Notes: generated by a model not told the origin, from the sequence alone. A stretch of DNA of 64,000 nucleotides from Bradyrhizobium murdochi (GCF_000472965.1 NZ_AXAU01000002.1:416751-480750), one strand, 5' to 3'; positions 33,178-42,519 are shown, counted from the first letter of the stretch. Program-made: numbers and translations.

Positions 33178-34821
33178 CTAGGCCGACACCGGGAATCTGA
33201 CGGCTTCCAGCGCGGTCTTGCCGCGGATCATGTCAGAGGCCTTGTCGGCGATCATCAAGGTCGAGGCGTTGAGATTGGCCGAGATCATGCGTGGCATGAC
33301 CGAGGCGTCGACCACGCGCAGGCCCTGCAGTCCGTGCACGCGCAACTGGTCGTCGACCACGGCCCATTTGGCATCCGCCGGGCCCATGCGGCAGGTGCAG
33401 CCGGGATGGAATGTGGTGGTGCCGCGCTCGGTGGCGGCGGCCAGGAATTCGTCGTCGCTCTGCACCTTTGGTCCGGGAAAATCCTCATAGGCGTAGTATG
33501 GCGCGAGCGGCTTGGACGCGAGCAGCCGGCGCGCCAGCTTCATGCCGGCGACGACGACGCGGCGATCGATCTCTTCCACCAGATAATTGGTCTGGATAAT
33601 CGGCGGCGCGAACGGATCGGCCGAGCGGATGCGGACAAAGCCGCGGCTCTCCGGGCGCTGCTGCCATGAGGCAACCGTCATGCCGGGCTCGTCCTCGAGC
33701 TGGCCCTGCACGCCTTCCTTGTAGCTCGCCGGCGTAAAGGTAAGCTGCAGGTCGGAGCTTTCGGTGGTCTCGCCGGAGTGCCAGAAGCAATAGACCATGG
33801 TCGGCGACAGCGACAGCAACCCGCGCCGCGTCGTCGCCCATTTCAGCGCCTCGACCCACAGGCTCAGGCCGCGCCTGAGTTCATTGATGGTCTTGATGTT
33901 CTTGACGCGTGCGACCGAGCGCGGCGCGTAATGATCCTGCAGGCCTTCGCCGACGCCCGGCAGCGCGTGACGGACCTCGATGCCGTGCGATTGCAGCAGT
34001 TCGGGCGAGCCGACGCCGGACAATTGCAGCACCTGCGGCGAGTTATAGGCGCCGCCGGAAAGAATGACTTCCTTGTTGGCGCGCACCTCGACGGGCGTGC
34101 CGCCCTTGCCGCCCCGGAGATAACGCACGCCGACCGCGCGCTTGCCCTCGAAAATCAGGTTGGTGACATGCGCATGCGTGCGCACATCGACATTCGGCCG
34201 TTTCCGCGCCGGATGCAAAAACGCTTTCGCGGCGCTCATGCGCAGACCGTTCTGGATGGTGCGCTGGCAATAGGAGACGCCCTCCTGGATCGCGCCGTTG
34301 TAATCGGGATTTTTGGGGATGCCGAGGCTGACAGCGCCCTCCATGAAGGCCTCGCACAGCGGATCCTTCCAGTCCATCGTGGTGACGGTGAGGCTGCCTT
34401 CACGGCCGCGATAGGTCTCGTCGCATTCGCCGACGCGGCACTCCAGCCGCTTGAAATAGGGCAGCACGTCCGGATAGCCCCAGCCGCGATTGCCGAGCTG
34501 CGCCCAGGTATCGAAATCCTGGCGCTGGCCGCGGTTGTAGATATGGCCGTTGATCGAGGATGAACCGCCCAGCGTCTTGCCGCGCGGCGCGTAGATGCTG
34601 CGCCCGCCGGTCCACGGCCCCGGTTCCTGCTGATAGGCCCAGTTGACGCTCTTCATGTGGAACGTCTTGATGAAGCCGGCGGGCAGGTGGATATAGGGAT
34701 GCCAGTCCTTGCCACCCGCTTCGAGCACGCAGACGCGGCTGGAAGAATCTTCGCTGAGCCGGTTGGCGAGCACGCTGCCTGCGGAGCCCGCGCCGATAAT
34801 CACATAATCGAACGTTTCCAT
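33178..34821 (-). CDS. GMC family oxidoreductase (choline dehydrogenase-like)
   Basis: A 547-residue FAD enzyme. FAD loop GAGSAGSVLANRL is at about 11-23. The GMC signature 1 is in PRGKTLGGSSSINGHIYNRG (about 80-99) and signature 2 in GGAYNSPQVLQLSGVG (about 260-275). The catalytic His is in TTFHPGCTCRMG (about 485) and the second active-site position in SANLNASTLMIADKASDMI. It oxidises an alcohol to an aldehyde. Choline is common but not proven. No betaine aldehyde dehydrogenase gene is nearby, so another alcohol is likely. Confidence 0.9.
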   Translation of the reverse strand: METFDYVIIGAGSAGSVLANRLSEDSSSRVCVLEAGGKDWHPYIHLPAGFIKTFHMKSVNWAYQQEPGPWTGGRSIYAPRGKTLGGSSSINGHIYNRGQRQDFDTWAQLGNRGWGYPDVLPYFKRLECRVGECDETYRGREGSLTVTTMDWKDPLCEAFMEGAVSLGIPKNPDYNGAIQEGVSYCQRTIQNGLRMSAAKAFLHPARKRPNVDVRTHAHVTNLIFEGKRAVGVRYLRGGKGGTPVEVRANKEVILSGGAYNSPQVLQLSGVGSPELLQSHGIEVRHALPGVGEGLQDHYAPRSVARVKNIKTINELRRGLSLWVEALKWATTRRGLLSLSPTMVYCFWHSGETTESSDLQLTFTPASYKEGVQGQLEDEPGMTVASWQQRPESRGFVRIRSADPFAPPIIQTNYLVEEIDRRVVVAGMKLARRLLASKPLAPYYAYEDFPGPKVQSDDEFLAAATERGTTTFHPGCTCRMGPADAKWAVVDDQLRVHGLQGLRVVDASVMPRMISANLNASTLMIADKASDMIRGKTALEAVRFPVSA

Positions 34822-34845
34822 CGTCTCTTTTCTGGCGCGGCTTAG

Positions 34846-35439
34846 TTACCGCGGCTTATCGTTGAGTTGATAGGTGAGATGCGCCTTCACCGTCGGCCAT
34901 TCGCTGGCAATGATGCTGTAAACCACGGTGTCGCGCAATGTCCCGTTCGGCGCGATCTGATGGCTGCGCAAGATGCCATCCAGCTTGGCGCCCAGGCGCT
35001 CGATGCCGCGCCGGCTCTGGTGATTGAAGAAATGGGTGCGGAACTCCACTGCAATGCAATTCAACTTCTCGAACGCGTGCGTCAGCAGCAGCAATTTGCA
35101 CTGCGTATTGAGCGCGCTGCGCTGCACGCGCTTGGCGTACCAGGTCGAGCCGATCTCGACGCGGCGGTTGGCGGCATCGACATTCATATAGGTCGTCATG
35201 CCCGCGATTTTGCCCTCGGCATCATAGACCGTGAACGGCAGCATCGATCCCGCGGCGAGCAGGCCGAGCCGGCGATCGATTTCCGTTTTCATGTTCTCGG
35301 CGGTCGGAATGAAGGTGTACCAGAGCTTCCACAGCTCGCCGTCTTTTACCGCTTCCACCAGGCCGTCGACGTGATCGTGCGACAACGGCTCCAGCCGCGC
35401 ATGCGCGCCGCGAAGGGTTACTGGTTCAAGAAAGGCCAT
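34846..35439 (-). CDS. GNAT family N-acetyltransferase (RimJ/RimL-like)
   Basis: A 197-residue acetyltransferase. The RimL-type pattern is LEPVTLRGAHARLEPLS (about 4-20), followed by GKIAGMTTYMNVDAANRRVEIGSTW (about 75-99), and LLLLTHAFEKLNCIAVEFRTHFFNHQSRRGIERLGAKLDG (about 118-157), which holds the CoA loop and the FEKLN core. Substrate unknown: N-terminal amino groups or small molecules. It follows the GMC gene upstream by 24 bases. Confidence 0.88.
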   Translation of the reverse strand: MAFLEPVTLRGAHARLEPLSHDHVDGLVEAVKDGELWKLWYTFIPTAENMKTEIDRRLGLLAAGSMLPFTVYDAEGKIAGMTTYMNVDAANRRVEIGSTWYAKRVQRSALNTQCKLLLLTHAFEKLNCIAVEFRTHFFNHQSRRGIERLGAKLDGILRSHQIAPNGTLRDTVVYSIIASEWPTVKAHLTYQLNDKPR

Positions 35440-35494
35440 TTAAAAACTCCGTCGTCACGCCGTCATTGTGGAGCGGTCGCGATCCATCCTCCCC

Positions 35495-35575
35495 GTCATT
35501 CCGGGATGGTGCGCTAGCACCAGACCCGGAATCTCGAGATTCCGGGTTCGATGCTTCGCATCGCCCCGGAATGAC
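35495..35575. repeat. Palindromic repeat, family D, copy 3
   Basis: GTCATTCCGGGATGGTGCG and GCATCGCCCCGGAATGAC at the ends, with the perfect inner palindrome CCCGGAATCTCGAGATTCCGGG (35525-35546, only core letters shown). It is the shortest copy of the family. It lies between the acetyltransferase and SMP-30 genes. Confidence 0.82.
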
Positions 35576-35596
35576 GATTGCGCTATCGCGCAATCG

Positions 35597-36523
35597 TCAC
35601 TTGTTCAAGAAATTCAGTGCCAGTCCCGGCCGCGCCCAATCCATCGCAATCAACTCACCCCTCCCCGACAGCGTGATGTACGCCGTCTTCAACTCCGGCC
35701 CGCCGAATGCGATATTGGTGGTGACGCGGTCGCCGGTCGGCACCTGCTCGACCAGCGTGCCGTCGGGCGCGATCACCGAGATGCAGCCCGACACCAGCGT
35801 CGCCACACAGACATTGCCGTTTGCTTCCACCGCCATGGAGTCGAACATCTGGTAGCCGCCGAGCCCCGCGATTGGCTTGCCGCGCTCGCCGCGGTAGATC
35901 ACGTCGCGCGGCTTGATAGTGCCGGGCTCGGAGATCTCATAGGCCCACAGCCGCGCGGTCGGCGTCTCCGCGATGTAGACGGTCTTTTCGTCCGGCGACA
36001 GGCCAATGCCGTTGGCGGGCAGCACGCCGTGCACGACCTCGACGACCTCCTTCATGTCCGGCTTGAGATAATAGAACCCGCCGACATCCATCTCGCGGGC
36101 GCGGCGCTTGCCGAGATCGGAGAACCAGAGGCCGCCGTGCTTGTCGAACACGAGATCGTTGGGCCCCCGCAGGGCGTGCTCACCGCATCTGTCGACGACG
36201 GTCTCGATCTTGCCGCTCTGCAGATCCACGCGCTGGATCGAGCCGCCCTGATAATCATCGGGTTGCGGCCCCGGCATGATCATCTTGCCGGTCGGAATCC
36301 AGCTAAAGCCGCCATTGTTGCAGATGTAGATCTTGCCGTCGGGGCCGAGCGCTGCGCCATTGGGGCCGCCGGGAATTTGCGCGACAACCTCCTTGCGCCC
36401 GTCAGGATAAACCCGCGTCAGCCGCTTGCCGCGGATTTCGACCAGCACCACCGATCCGTCCGGCGTGACAACCGGGCCTTCCGGAAACTCCAGATCGGTG
36501 GCGAGAACGCGGATATCGGCCAT
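35597..36523 (-). CDS. SMP-30/gluconolactonase family protein
   Basis: A 308-residue six-bladed propeller. ATG 36523 follows GGGAGGA. Metal-ligand Glu in LEFPEGPV (about 14) and Asn-Asp in ALRGPNDLVFDKHGGLWFSDLG (about 116-137), then NGIGLSPDEKTVYIAET (about 171-187) are all family features. It hydrolyses sugar or other lactones in the cytosol. The neighbouring enolase-superfamily and AraC genes suggest sugar-acid metabolism. Confidence 0.88.
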   Translation of the reverse strand: MADIRVLATDLEFPEGPVVTPDGSVVLVEIRGKRLTRVYPDGRKEVVAQIPGGPNGAALGPDGKIYICNNGGFSWIPTGKMIMPGPQPDDYQGGSIQRVDLQSGKIETVVDRCGEHALRGPNDLVFDKHGGLWFSDLGKRRAREMDVGGFYYLKPDMKEVVEVVHGVLPANGIGLSPDEKTVYIAETPTARLWAYEISEPGTIKPRDVIYRGERGKPIAGLGGYQMFDSMAVEANGNVCVATLVSGCISVIAPDGTLVEQVPTGDRVTTNIAFGGPELKTAYITLSGRGELIAMDWARPGLALNFLNK

Positions 36524-36672
36524 GAATCCTCCCGGCTTGCTTTTGGCTGCAGGCGGATTTCTGGCTCGGCCCCGCACGCGCAACAATTCGTTGCGGCTGT
36601 TATGGCAAAGTCGGTTTGGCTTGCCAAGCAATCACGGGCATTGAAGCGCCGCAGGGCAGCATTGCGAAGACG

Positions 36673-37506
36673 CTACTCCTTGACTGGAATCCAGATCTCC
36701 AGCCCGCCATTGCCGGTGGCGGGGTCGAAATTCTCGTCGTAACGCTCGAAGCTCGGCGCATCTGCCGCCTTCATGCCTGATGCCGGCAGCCAGTGATTCC
36801 AGATCGTGTTGACGGTGCGGCGGATCGTCGAGATGTGCTCCGTGTGGGTGAACACCGCATATTTCTGCTCCGGAATCCGCACGCGGGCGAACTCGCGCGG
36901 CAGGTCGGAGAAGTCGGCGACCTCGACGCCGGCGATGTAATCGAAGCCGGAATCATCGCCATTGCAGCAGACGCCGTAGGCCACCTTGCCGACCCGGTTC
37001 GGAATGTCGTCGACTTTCTGGTGAAATTGCTCCCACTGGTTCGGAATGCCGGCGCCGCCATTCTCGTGCGTGCAGCGTTCGCTGATGCCGGCGATGAGCA
37101 ACGGCTTAGAAGTTTCGAAACGCGGTGGCTTGAGAGTATCGAGCAGAGTTGAATCCATCATGATTGGCTCCTGAAGCTTGAGATGATCAAGGCACGTTGC
37201 GGCGCGGACCGCTTCGGGCGTGATGCCGAAATGGTCGCGGAACGCGCGGGTGAAAGCTTCGTGAGAACTGTAGTCCGCGTCCAGCGCGAGGCTTAGAATG
37301 TCGGGCGCGCCGGCGGCCAGCGCCTGCGCCGCCTTGGTCAGCCTGCGGGCACGCACATAGCGCATCACCGAAAGGCCGGTCGCGGCGGCAAATGCCCGCA
37401 CCAGATGGAAACGCGAGACGCCGGCAATGCCGGCGATCTCATCGAGCGTCAGCGGCTCGGCGAGATGGCTTTCGATGTACCAGAGCGCCTTCTGGGCTGG
37501 ATTCAT
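36673..37506 (-). CDS. AraC family regulator with GyrI-like effector domain
   Basis: A 277-residue regulator. The N-terminal AraC-type HTH pair (about 8-105) has FHLVRAFAAATGLSVMRYVRARRLTKAAQAL and SSHEAFTRAFRDHFGITPEAVR. It is followed by a GyrI-like small-molecule-binding domain (about 125-275, ending GGLEIWIPVKE). Members sense drugs or toxic metabolites. Upstream of and divergent from the enolase-superfamily gene (117 bases gap), which is the likely target. Confidence 0.88.
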   Translation of the reverse strand: MNPAQKALWYIESHLAEPLTLDEIAGIAGVSRFHLVRAFAAATGLSVMRYVRARRLTKAAQALAAGAPDILSLALDADYSSHEAFTRAFRDHFGITPEAVRAATCLDHLKLQEPIMMDSTLLDTLKPPRFETSKPLLIAGISERCTHENGGAGIPNQWEQFHQKVDDIPNRVGKVAYGVCCNGDDSGFDYIAGVEVADFSDLPREFARVRIPEQKYAVFTHTEHISTIRRTVNTIWNHWLPASGMKAADAPSFERYDENFDPATGNGGLEIWIPVKE

Positions 37507-37624
37507 GGCTCACAGCTTTCATACGAAGCGTTGGCATTATCGGCGGTTCCGCCGCGCTTCATTTGACAGTCCTTGCTCTTCGATCGTGCCACTGACAAGG
37601 TAGGGAACGCTTTCGGAGGGTACC

Positions 37625-38731
37625 ATGCTGATCACCAATGTCCGGGCGCACCATATCCGTATTCCCTATGACGCCGGTGTCGCGAGCTTCAAACAAGGCG
37701 CGTCTGCCATCTCGGCGGTGGAAATCGTCATGGTGGAAGTTTCGACCGACGCCGGCGTCACCGGCTGGGGCGATGCCTTTGCCTATGTCTGCCCGCGAAC
37801 TAGCTACGCCGCCATCGAGGAAATGATTGCGCCGCAGGCGCGGGGACAGAAAGTCCCAGATGCGGCCGGCATTCCCGCCTTCATGGAACAGATCCAGCGC
37901 AACCTGCATCTATTCGGCCGCTATGGCATCACCATGTTTGCGATCTCCGCGTTGGATATAGCGCTGTGGGACCTCGCGGCAAAGGTCAAGGGCGTGCCGT
38001 TGCACCGCCTGATCGGCGAAGCCAAGCGCAAGCGGATTCCTGCCTATGCGAGCCTGCTGCGGATCGGAAAGCCAGAGCTGATCGCAAGCGAATGCGAGAC
38101 CGCGCTGCGGCAGGGCTACAAGGCGATCAAGCTGCATGAGACCACAACGCCTGCGGTATTTGCCGCGCGGCAGGCGGTCGGCGCCGGCATTCCGCTAATG
38201 GTCGATTTGAACTGTCCGCTGAATGGCGAGGCCGCGATCGCCTTCGCGCATTCCTGCCGCGACGCAACGCCGATGTTCCTCGAAGAGCCGGTCTGGCCGC
38301 CGGAAGATTTTGCGACGCTGGCCGAAGTGCGAAGCAAGGGCGGGCTTAACATTGCGGCTGGCGAGAATGCCTGCACGGTTCATCAATTCAGGCAGATGCT
38401 GAAGGCGGGCGCGGTAAGCCATGCGCAACCCTCCGTCATCAAGGTCGGCGGCATCACCGAATATCTTAAGGTCGCTGCCTTGGCCGACGAATTCGGCGTC
38501 AGGCTTGCGCCGCATTCGCCGTATTTCGGGCCGGGCTTCCTGGCGACGCTGCACTTGATGTCGCTGCGCGACGACGCGAGCTTTGTCGAGGTGTTCTCCA
38601 TGAAACGCGCCGCCTGCTTGTGGCGCGGCGGCATCGACGTCGATGCCAATGGCAATGTGGAGGTGCCGCAGGGGCCGGGTCTCGGTTACGAACCGGATAA
38701 GGCCGTCATGGAGCAATACCGCGTGGCGTAA
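37625..38731 (+). CDS. Enolase-superfamily enzyme (mandelate racemase/muconate lactonizing type)
   Basis: A 368-residue enzyme. The N-terminal capping domain (about 1-125) is followed by a barrel with metal ligands Asp in MVDLNCPLNG (about 197), Glu in FLEEPVWP (about 223) and Glu in AAGENACTV (about 249). The first catalytic motif is AIKLHETT (about 165), KxH rather than the usual KxK. A late His lies in LAPHSPYFGPG. It probably racemises or dehydrates a sugar acid. Substrate undetermined. The divergent AraC regulator may control it. Confidence 0.88.
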   Translation: MLITNVRAHHIRIPYDAGVASFKQGASAISAVEIVMVEVSTDAGVTGWGDAFAYVCPRTSYAAIEEMIAPQARGQKVPDAAGIPAFMEQIQRNLHLFGRYGITMFAISALDIALWDLAAKVKGVPLHRLIGEAKRKRIPAYASLLRIGKPELIASECETALRQGYKAIKLHETTTPAVFAARQAVGAGIPLMVDLNCPLNGEAAIAFAHSCRDATPMFLEEPVWPPEDFATLAEVRSKGGLNIAAGENACTVHQFRQMLKAGAVSHAQPSVIKVGGITEYLKVAALADEFGVRLAPHSPYFGPGFLATLHLMSLRDDASFVEVFSMKRAACLWRGGIDVDANGNVEVPQGPGLGYEPDKAVMEQYRVA

Positions 38732-38744
38732 CGGCAGCTATCTC

Positions 38745-38941
38745 TACTGCGTCATCAGCCCTCATGGTGAGGAGCGCGAACGGGTCCGCGCTTAGCGCGG
38801 CCCGATGACAGGCTCCGCGCGTCTCCGGACGATGCTTCGCCGGGAGAACCATGAGGCCCCGTCTGTGGCCTACATCCTTCGAGACGCCCGCCTCTAGCGG
38901 GCTCCTCAGGATGAGGGGCTTCGAGCGGCTCTGACGCAATA
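38745..38941. repeat. Palindromic repeat, family B, copy 3 (longest)
   Basis: Borders TACTGCGTCA and TGACGCAATA. Core CCCTCATGGTGAGGAGCGCG and GCTCCTCAGGATGAGGGG mirror each other. About 50 extra bases are inserted in the left arm (GAACGGGTCCGCGCTTAGCGCGGCCC and following), so this copy is longer than the others. Confidence 0.82.
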
Positions 38942-38944
38942 GAA

Positions 38945-39319
38945 CTACTTCGTACCGTCCTTTGCAGGCGCTGAATCCTTCGCCGTTGGCGCAGCGGTCT
39001 TCTTCGCATCCTCCGCCGCCTTGTTCTGCGCCGCCTGCAACTCGCCGACCAGCTTCTGCAAGCCAATGACCGCGTTCTTCAGCGCCTCGATCTGCCGGTT
39101 GGCGGCATCAATTTTCTGCTGATGATCGGTGGTGAGTTTTGTGATCGTCTTCTGCAGGAAGTCGACATTGCTCTGCAGGCAAGAGGTGCGCCGCTCCATG
39201 GTTTTTTCGACGGTGCAGATCTCGATGCCGGGAACGTCCTGCGCGCGGACGCTTGCCGGCAACAAAGCCATCAACAGCGTGATGGCGACGATCATGATCC
39301 TGGGCATCGGAGCAATCAT
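38945..39319 (-). CDS. Secreted coiled-coil protein of unknown function
   Basis: A 124-residue protein from ATG 39319 (GAGGA upstream). The signal peptide ends near LPASVRAQ. Mature part has CTVEKTMERRTSCLQSNVDFLQKTI with two cysteines, then a coiled coil (about 55-95: LTTDHQQKIDAANRQIEALKNAVIGLQKLVGELQAA) and a Lys/Ala/Asp-rich tail. Likely periplasmic. I do not recognise a family. Confidence 0.7.
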   Translation of the reverse strand: MIAPMPRIMIVAITLLMALLPASVRAQDVPGIEICTVEKTMERRTSCLQSNVDFLQKTITKLTTDHQQKIDAANRQIEALKNAVIGLQKLVGELQAAQNKAAEDAKKTAAPTAKDSAPAKDGTK

Positions 39320-39513
39320 CAAAATCCTCGTTCCACAAGCATCCCACGCAGGGGAACGTCTATCACAGCAATTTGCGCGAAGCAGGGCCCCGTCCCCAGA
39401 GATACCATACTGATACCTCATTCAGGCGTTGTGCTTCATCCCGTTAACAGTGGATGGATTTCGCCGCACCTCAAACCGGTGTGTTAGCCGGGTGCGGCAG
39501 TGGAGATTGATTG

Positions 39514-39747
39514 ATGGCAACGCGTGAAAAACGACTGGCGCAGTTCGATGGCAACGGGGAGCCGCCGCAGAACCTGCCGGTGGAAGTTCTTTGCGAAGAT
39601 CACAGCGGAACCTATCAACTGCCGTTCGCCTGCCGATGGATCGACGGTCAATGGCGCAATGACAGGACCGGCGGCATGGTCGAGGCCACCGTGGTCGGTT
39701 GGCGACTGCCGCGGCCGAGATCTGAAAACGCCTCGGAAAGGCCCTGA
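39514..39747 (+). CDS. Small hypothetical protein
   Basis: A 77-residue protein from ATG 39514 (a TTG three bases earlier is possible). It has a compact beta-rich middle (LPVEVLCEDHSGTYQLPFACRWIDGQWRN) with two cysteines, and a basic C-terminus. It has the look of a conserved rhizobial protein but no domain is recognised. Cytosolic. Confidence 0.6.
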   Translation: MATREKRLAQFDGNGEPPQNLPVEVLCEDHSGTYQLPFACRWIDGQWRNDRTGGMVEATVVGWRLPRPRSENASERP

Positions 39748-39830
39748 CCCGTCGCAGGTTGCGTCAAAATGCGACGGACGAGCGCGGAACTTTAAGGTTC
39801 GGAACAGCTACGGAACGAACAGCGCCCGAA

Positions 39831-39968
39831 TCACTGATTTGGCGCCGTACGCTCCTGTTCACGGCTAGATGTCGGGCACCCATTCCAGCCGGCGCACCAC
39901 ATAGAGAACACAGCAATCGGCCGCAGCCAGCGGCCGACGACAAAGGTTAATTCCTCAGGCGATGACAT
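39831..39968 (-). CDS. Possible very small protein downstream of the cupin gene
   Basis: A 45-codon frame from ATG 39968 (MSSPEELTFVVGRWLRPIAVFSMW...), 6 bases after the cupin stop with GGAG about 10 bases upstream. In another frame the same strand ends LYVVRRLEWVPDI-stop near 39867, which looks more protein-like than the end of this frame. The locus may therefore be a short gene with a frameshift. Weak. Confidence 0.25.
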   Translation of the reverse strand: MSSPEELTFVVGRWLRPIAVFSMWCAGWNGCPTSSREQERTAPNQ

Positions 39969-39974
39969 GGGCGG

Positions 39975-40409
39975 TCAGCTCCACGGCGTGGGCGGCGGCA
40001 CCTTGTCGACCGCAGGAGGCACGTCGACGGTCTTGAAGTCGGCGGGGCTGACGATCTCGAGGTATTCCATGTCTTCCGAGTAATCGTACAGGTAATGCGT
40101 GATGCCCGGCCGCTGGTGCACGACATCGCCGGCCTGCACCAAGGTCGACTTGTCCTCATACATGAAGCGCGCCCAGCCCTTGGTCATGATCACGATCTGG
40201 AATTCGCATTCGTGCTTGTGCCAGCCGGTGCCCTCTTCGGGCGGCAAGTCGGGGTTGGCCTTGACCAGATGGCAGATCACCTGCCCGCCGGTGGCATCGG
40301 CAATGCCGAGATCGCGGTACAGGAAGAAGTCGCGCAGACCTCCGCCCTTGAACTCGGTATCGCCGGGTTTGACGTGAGAGAATTTGCTGACGACGGCCTG
40401 CTTGTTCAT
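39975..40409 (-). CDS. Cupin domain-containing protein
   Basis: A 144-residue single-cupin protein. ATG 40409 follows GGAGGC. Cupin motif 1 is in GTGWHKHECEFQIVIMTKG (about 61-79, His-His-Glu) and motif 2 in AGDVVHQRPGITHYLYDYS (about 92-110). Metal-binding, possibly a small-molecule sensor or a dioxygenase/isomerase-type enzyme. Substrate unknown. Confidence 0.85.
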   Translation of the reverse strand: MNKQAVVSKFSHVKPGDTEFKGGGLRDFFLYRDLGIADATGGQVICHLVKANPDLPPEEGTGWHKHECEFQIVIMTKGWARFMYEDKSTLVQAGDVVHQRPGITHYLYDYSEDMEYLEIVSPADFKTVDVPPAVDKVPPPTPWS

Positions 40410-40713
40410 TGAAGCCTCCACGGTTCGCGTTGACGGGACCGCGACAGGCGAAGAGCGTCCAAATTTTCGGCAGCGTCGCATCGTCGCGTTCACGGCTGCA
40501 TGCTGCTATGCGAAATCCACGCCAGTCACCTTGCAATGCAGCGATTTGGCCGGCATCGGTGCAGTGAACCGCTTGGCCGTAGGCAGAAATCCGGTTTCGG
40601 CGGCTTGCGAAAAATGGCGAAAGGGTCGGCCGCGCGCAGATCACGACCGACACCGGCTTGAGCAAGCCTGCCCGTTGCCTGAGCCCTTCAGGCGAGCAGG
40701 GCCGCAGGCCTGC

Positions 40714-41367
40714 CTAATATTCGACCTCGAGCTCTTCGATATCGGCGGGCTCGGCCTTGGCGGCCTCGATCCATTCCTGCATCTCTGGCATTGCCATGAT
40801 GGTACTGGCATAGGCCGCGAGGATGGGCTCGAGCTTGACGTCATAGGTCATGAAACGGGTCACGACGGGCGCGTACATGGCGTCCGCCATGGTGCGCTCG
40901 CCGAACAGGAACGGCCCGCCTGATTCCGCAAGGCATTCGCGCCAGATGGTGCAGACCCGGTCGATATCGGCCTGCGCGCGCGACCAGATCTTGAAGCCCG
41001 GGAAATGGCCCTTCAGGTTGACCGGCAGCGAGGCGCGCAGGGTGGTGAACCCCGAATGGATTTCGCCGCAGATCGAGCGGCAATGGGCGCGTCGGATCCG
41101 GTCGGCCGGCAGCAGGCCGGCGTCCGGCATGGCCTCATTGAGATATTCCGCGATCGCCAGCGTATCCCAGATGGTGGCGCCGTCGTGGCGCAGGCACGGC
41201 ACCAGGATCGACGACGACAGCAGCAGGATTTCGGCCCGCGCGGAAGCATCGTCCGGGGCGGTGATGACCTCCTCGAACTCAAGCCCTGAGAACTTCGCCA
41301 GCAGCCAGCCGCGCAGCGACCAGGACGAGTAATTCTTGCTGGATATGGTCAGTGTCGTCGTCGCCAT
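40714..41367 (-). CDS. Glutathione S-transferase family protein
   Basis: A 217-residue GST. The N-terminal thioredoxin-like domain has SSKNYSSWSLRGWLLAKFSGLEFEEV (about 8-33, catalytic Ser/Tyr region) and VPCLRHDGATIWDTLAIAEYLNE (about 55-77, cis-Pro and glutathione-binding DTLAI). The C-terminal helical domain (about 95-205) contains ERTMADAMYAPVV. Probably detoxification or isomerisation using glutathione. ATG 41367 is preferred. Monocistronic. Confidence 0.9.
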   Translation of the reverse strand: MATTTLTISSKNYSSWSLRGWLLAKFSGLEFEEVITAPDDASARAEILLLSSSILVPCLRHDGATIWDTLAIAEYLNEAMPDAGLLPADRIRRAHCRSICGEIHSGFTTLRASLPVNLKGHFPGFKIWSRAQADIDRVCTIWRECLAESGGPFLFGERTMADAMYAPVVTRFMTYDVKLEPILAAYASTIMAMPEMQEWIEAAKAEPADIEELEVEY

Positions 41368-41739
41368 ATGGCCTTCCCTCGAAAACCAAAACGCCTTTTG
41401 CGCAGCCAAGGACGGCCGACCGCGCCGCCGCCCAATGCCTGTGCGTCGGGCATTTGTACAGCAAGCCACGTGCCAGTTTTAGAGGCGGCCCGGCCCGCTG
41501 TGGCGTCGATATTGCATGGCGTATGGGACAGGGGCTGATGTGAATGATGTCAATGATGTAGCACCAGAACCAGTTGCGACGGATTGGTCTCCCTTGGACG
41601 GTGGCAGATATCTTCCAAACACGGCGCAGAGCTTGCCGGTCTCGTGGTGACGAAAGCAATCGAGAGCGCTTCGCTGGGCAATTGCCGTATGCCGCCGACG
41701 CGCTAGGATGCTAAGGGGCAAGCGTTCCCAGGAGCCGTG

Positions 41740-42519
41740 ATGCAAAGCTGGTTCATAGCGTGGCTCGCGCTTCCTGTCGTCGTGCTCTTCCTGAGCCTGT
41801 TCGCGTTCTACCTCGCTACGGCAGCCCTGATGGTATGGCTGACTTTCCGGTCACCGCTCAGCGGACGCATCCAAAGCTTCAAAGGGGTGGTTGCCCCGTT
41901 CTTTGGGTCGACTGCTATCATCTTCGGACTGCTGCTCGCGTTCCTGTCCAACGACATATGGGATCGCAACAACCAGGCCGATCGTATCGTCCTCATCGAA
42001 AGCAACACGCTCGTCGCACTTTACAGCCTGAGTGCCGCAAGCGGAGCCGATAACAGTCGCTTGCGCTCCGCGATTCGCGCTTATGTGACCGCCGTTGTCG
42101 AAGACGAGTGGCCTCGACTGGCGCGGCAGCAGAGGTCCGCAACGACAGATGCGGCGATGAACGACCTGCTGCGAGAAGTGGCGCAGACCGGCGTCTCGAA
42201 GGACGCCGATGTCCGAAAGGCGCTGCTGGACATGGTGCTGAGGATACGGAATGCTCACGAAGACCGCGTCGAGCTCAGCGATGATCGCACCGCTGTGTCG
42301 AAGTGGGCAGCGGTCCTGATGCTTGCGCTCGTCACCCAATTGGCGATTTCCGTCGTGCATCTGGAAAGACCGCGACCACAGATCGCTGCGCTGTTCATCT
42401 TCACGCTGGCCGCGGTATCGGTTCTCGGTTTGCTGGCGATTCACGAGGCACCGTTCCAGCCGCCGGTCTTCGTTCCTCCCGGCCCGATCGGGGACGTCTT
42501 GCAGCAAGTGCCGATATGA
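41740..42519 (+). CDS. DUF4239-type membrane protein
   Basis: A 259-residue membrane protein from ATG 41740 (AGGAG 6 bases upstream; GTG 41737 is also possible). Four hydrophobic segments: two near the N-terminus (about 4-35, 48-66), two near the C-terminus (about 188-208, 215-233). A soluble helical region in between (75-180) contains ESNTLVALYSLSA and LRSAIRAYVTAVVEDEW, a pattern of DUF4239 (bestrophin-like) proteins. Function unknown. Confidence 0.78.
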   Translation: MQSWFIAWLALPVVVLFLSLFAFYLATAALMVWLTFRSPLSGRIQSFKGVVAPFFGSTAIIFGLLLAFLSNDIWDRNNQADRIVLIESNTLVALYSLSAASGADNSRLRSAIRAYVTAVVEDEWPRLARQQRSATTDAAMNDLLREVAQTGVSKDADVRKALLDMVLRIRNAHEDRVELSDDRTAVSKWAAVLMLALVTQLAISVVHLERPRPQIAALFIFTLAAVSVLGLLAIHEAPFQPPVFVPPGPIGDVLQQVPI

